Positions 61,523-64,000 of a stretch of DNA of 64,000 nt are shown piece by piece. The DNA comes from DATAOG01 sp963757395 (GTDB lineage: Bacteria; Pseudomonadota; Alphaproteobacteria; Geminicoccales; Geminicoccaceae): the NCBI GenBank assembly GCA_963757395.1, contig CAVWRK010000003.1:372001-436000 (forward strand), written 5' to 3'. How positions within the stretch are numbered: position 1 is the first letter of the stretch; each line of letters opens with the position of its first letter. A model generated the notes under the pieces. The model made no database searches. It was not told the origin of the DNA and was given only the letters and a program-made list of their open reading frames with translations. A program made the position numbers and the translations under genes.

Positions 61523-62521
61523 ATGAACCTCAACAATCTTCTGCTCGCTTCGGCGGCAGTCCTCGTCGTCGCCGGCCTCGGGACGTCCGCCTCGGCCCAG
61601 CAGCGCGAGTTCAGCTTCGGCTACGACCAGCCCAAGACCACCGGCTACGGCTTCGCCGGCGACCTGTTCGAGAAGACCATCGCCGACCTTTCCGGCGGCA
61701 CGATGAAGATCAACCAGTTCCCCGGCGCCCAGCTCGGCCAGGAGCCGGCCATGCTCGAGAAGATGCGCGCCGGCGACATCGACTTCATCATCACCTCCTC
61801 GGCCAACGCCGCGACCGTGTCGCCGCAGCTCGGCGTCATGTCGCTGCACTACCTGTTCACCGGCGAGGACCAGCTCGCCAAGGCGGTCGCCTCACCCGAC
61901 CTGAACGCCGCGATCAAGCAGCTGGTCGACGACACGGTCGATGGCGCCCACGTGCTCACCGTCATGACGCTCGGCCTGCGCAACATCTACTCCAAGCAGG
62001 AGGTCCACAGCGTCGCCGACATGAACGGCAAGAAGATCCGGGTGCAGGCGACCAAGACCGAGGATTCGTTCTTCCCGGCCTACGGCGCCCAGCCGGTGCA
62101 CATGCCGTTCGGCGAGGTCTACACCTCGCTCCAGACCGGGGTCGTCGACATGGCCGAGAACGGCGTCAACGTCTACCTCTCCAACAAGCACTACGAGGTG
62201 GCGCCGGTGATGTCGTTCACCCAGCACGAGGCCAACAACAACCTGCTCTGGGTCAGCGACAAGACCTGGCAGAGCCTGTCCGACGAGCAGAAGGGCTGGG
62301 TCGAGCAGGCGGCCGCCGCGGTCGGCCAGCAGGAGCCGCCCTACGCCCTCAAGCTCGAGGCCCAGTCGGCCGACAAGCTGAAGCAGATCGGCGTCAAGAT
62401 CGTCGAGGACGTCGACAAGTCCGGCTTCATCGCGGCGGCGACCCCGATCCAGGACCAGCTCGCCAAGGAGCTCGGCCCCCAGGCGGTCGAGATCGTGGGC
62501 ATCATCCGCGGCATCAAGTAA
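61523..62521 (+). CDS. TRAP transporter substrate-binding protein (DctP family)
   Basis: 332 residues. Sec signal peptide MNLNNLLLASAAVLVVAGLG ... ASAQQ. Mature DctP fold: LFEKTIADLSGGTMKINQFP, GAQLGQEPAMLEKMRAGDID, the conserved Arg in NGKKIRVQATKTEDSFFPAY, MPFGEVYTSLQTGVVDMAEN. It captures an organic acid in the periplasm for a TRAP permease. It has a good ribosome-binding site (AGGGAG). The small permease follows 84 bases downstream. Confidence 0.94.
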   Translation: MNLNNLLLASAAVLVVAGLGTSASAQQREFSFGYDQPKTTGYGFAGDLFEKTIADLSGGTMKINQFPGAQLGQEPAMLEKMRAGDIDFIITSSANAATVSPQLGVMSLHYLFTGEDQLAKAVASPDLNAAIKQLVDDTVDGAHVLTVMTLGLRNIYSKQEVHSVADMNGKKIRVQATKTEDSFFPAYGAQPVHMPFGEVYTSLQTGVVDMAENGVNVYLSNKHYEVAPVMSFTQHEANNNLLWVSDKTWQSLSDEQKGWVEQAAAAVGQQEPPYALKLEAQSADKLKQIGVKIVEDVDKSGFIAAATPIQDQLAKELGPQAVEIVGIIRGIK

Positions 62522-62605
62522 GGCATCCGCTGCGCTGGCGCGTGACGGGGCGGTTGTGCGCCACGGCTCGCCCCCTCACGCGCCCTCGCCGACTGCGCGC
62601 GACCG

Positions 62606-63157
62606 ATGATTGACCGCCGGCAGATCGTCCTCGAGCTCGATCGCCATCTCAAGTGGCGCGCCTTCGATCGGCTCGAGGCTCTGCTGATGGTGCTCTGCGG
62701 TATTGCGATCGCGGGCTTCTCGATCTGCGTCGTTCTCGACATCCTGACCCGCACGCTACGCAGCCCCTGGCTCTGGCTGCAGGAGGTGACCTCCGCCTTC
62801 TTCATCTATGGCAGCTTCCTCGGCATGGCGGTCGCGACCCGGCGCGCCGATCACCTGATGCTCTCGGCGATCAGCGAATTGATGAGCGGCCGCTTCCGGT
62901 TCGTGGTCGAGATCTTCAACCGCCTGGTGATCCTGGCCTGTGGCCTGTGCATGCTCGGCTTCGGCTGGCGCAACTTCCTGCACGGCTTCGGCAGCTATCG
63001 CATGCCGTCCTTGACGCCGCTCGCGTGGTGGTACCTCGCGATCCCGATCGCCGGCGGCTTCATCTGCCTGTTCGCCCTCGAGCAGCTGATCAACGGCTGG
63101 CGGAACGGCTTTCCGGTGCGCCAGCGCGCGGTCGAGGAGAAGGAGCACATTCTGTGA
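62606..63157 (+). CDS. TRAP transporter small permease (DctQ family)
   Basis: 183 residues, four membrane helices: LEALLMVLCGIAIAGFSICV, EVTSAFFIYGSFLGMAVATR (the conserved E(V/L)..F.....F.G.A......H region), FNRLVILACGLCMLGFGW, WWYLAIPIAGGFICLFAL. It pairs with the upstream binding protein. The large permease DctM, usually encoded next, is absent: the next gene is a nucleotidyltransferase-family protein. Confidence 0.9.
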   Translation: MIDRRQIVLELDRHLKWRAFDRLEALLMVLCGIAIAGFSICVVLDILTRTLRSPWLWLQEVTSAFFIYGSFLGMAVATRRADHLMLSAISELMSGRFRFVVEIFNRLVILACGLCMLGFGWRNFLHGFGSYRMPSLTPLAWWYLAIPIAGGFICLFALEQLINGWRNGFPVRQRAVEEKEHIL

Positions 63158-63188
63158 CCGCGGGCGACGGCACGCCCGCAGCACGGCG

Positions 63189-64000
63189 ATGAAGCGGGCG
63201 GATTTGACCGAGTACGGCCATGCGCCGGACCGGGTCGAGCTCTCGTTGCTGCGCTGCATCGTGCTGGGCGAGGCCCTGCCGCGGCCGGTGATCGAGCTGG
63301 TGGTGGAGGCCCGGGCCGCCGATGCCGGTATCGCCCGGCTGTTGCCGGCGCTGCGTGGCCATCCCGACCTCGGGCGGCTGCCGGGCGCGGCCAGAGACCG
63401 GATCGCGGCCGGTCATCGGCAGAGCACCTGCCGGTACCTGGCGCTCAAGGCCAGTCTGAGCCTGCTGCTCCCCCGCCTCGCGGCCGGCGGCGTCGAGGTG
63501 TTGCTGCTCAAGGGCTTCCCGCTCGCGACCCTCTACTACCAGAGCGTCGGCGCCCGGCCGATGGTCGACCTCGACCTCGCGGTCCGCCCGGCGCAGTTCG
63601 AGCCGGCGCGCCGCGTGCTCGAGCGGGCCGGCTTCATGACCACGCCCGAGCATCGCGCAGCGGCCCCCGGCCCCGGCGGCCATGCCGTCGCCTTCCGCAA
63701 CGGCGAAGGACTTGAGATCGATCTGCACACGCACATCCTGCGCGCCTCGCGCTGGCACGGCGCCGACGACGCCTTCTGGAGCGGTGCTTTGCCGTTCGCG
63801 GTGCGCGAGCACGCCGCCTTGACGCTCTGTGCCGCCGATCACCTGCTCCAGACCTGCGTCCACGGCCCGCCCTGGAATCTCGTCTCCCCGATCCGCTGGG
63901 TGGTCGATGCCGCAGCCATTCTCGAGCGCGGCGCGATCGACTGGCCAAGGCTGGTCGAGCAGGTCGCCCGGCACGACTGCGCCGGCCCGGTGCTCGCCTG
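63189..64000 (+). CDS. Nucleotidyltransferase-family protein (PF14907-like), 3' end outside window
   Basis: At least 270 residues from ATG 63189. The core motif VEVLLLKGFPLATLYYQSVG followed by ARPMVDLDLAVRPAQFEPAR has the Gly-x-Pro and Asp-x-Asp of the Nucleotidyltransferase (polymerase-beta superfamily) fold; HAVAFRNGEGLEIDLHTHIL supplies a further Asp and His. These proteins are often found with PqqD-like and short-peptide genes in lasso-like or surface-polysaccharide clusters. The substrate is unknown. It continues past the right edge. Confidence 0.82.
   Translation, partial: MKRADLTEYGHAPDRVELSLLRCIVLGEALPRPVIELVVEARAADAGIARLLPALRGHPDLGRLPGAARDRIAAGHRQSTCRYLALKASLSLLLPRLAAGGVEVLLLKGFPLATLYYQSVGARPMVDLDLAVRPAQFEPARRVLERAGFMTTPEHRAAAPGPGGHAVAFRNGEGLEIDLHTHILRASRWHGADDAFWSGALPFAVREHAALTLCAADHLLQTCVHGPPWNLVSPIRWVVDAAAILERGAIDWPRLVEQVARHDCAGPVLA

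Overview
The window is G+C-rich chromosomal DNA from an alphaproteobacterium, probably close to Rhodospirillales or a related deep branch. This is inferred from a Ros/MucR zinc-finger regulator, dense GTG/ATGA-overlapping operons, strong G/C third positions and the general gene repertoire. No ribosomal RNA is present, so the genus cannot be fixed.

Layout. 1-4 kb: a giant reading frame fusing a GlgX-type debranching enzyme to a TreZ-type trehalohydrolase (trehalose from glycogen), running off the left edge. 4-10 kb: a MucR-like regulator, a PAS-PAS-GGEEF diguanylate cyclase, ApaG, an acyl-CoA synthetase, and a GGDEF-EAL protein that carries an ethylene-receptor-type membrane sensor. 10.8-27.6 kb: an exopolysaccharide locus. 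It supplies GDP-fucose (gmd, fcl), has chain-length, flippase, polymerase and initiating-transferase genes, several glycosyltransferases, two methyltransferases and three PAPS-type sulfotransferase domains, which points to a fucosylated, sulfated polymer. 27.6-32 kb: an MFS carrier, tadA, and a GNAT/C39-peptidase gene overlapping a RimK-like ATP-grasp ligase.

32-41.4 kb is a scrap-yard of mobile DNA: an IS630 remnant next to a beheaded cation-efflux gene, a low-G+C broken GT-C glycosyltransferase, two ISNCY-type fragments, a broken WbuB-like glycosyltransferase, an IS1380 transposase, a small HTH protein, a three-copy palindromic repeat, tRNA-Gly(CCC), tRNA-Lys(CTT) and a decayed DUF4258/HTH toxin-antitoxin pair.

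41.4-58.4 kb is an aryl polyene (APE-type) biosynthesis and export cluster in two divergent arms (leftward: KS, KR, DH, KS, lipoprotein, FAD oxidoreductase, MMPL exporter, LolA-like, thioesterase, PPTase; rightward: excinuclease-annotated periplasmic protein, chain-length factor, acyltransferase, two ACPs, membrane protein, ligase-dehydratase, glycosyl/acyltransferase). It is interrupted by a second IS630 remnant. 58.4-64 kb: a GH3 beta-glucosidase, a 60-residue peptide with a twin-arginine-like hydrophobic C terminus convergent with a PqqD-like protein, a TRAP binding protein and small permease without an adjacent large permease, and a nucleotidyltransferase-family protein running off the right edge.

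A recurring caution: about fifteen otherwise recognisable genes change reading frame in mid-domain. Some are true decay in the mobile region. Others (for example the five-T run in the APE ketosynthase) look like single-base indels that may be sequencing errors.
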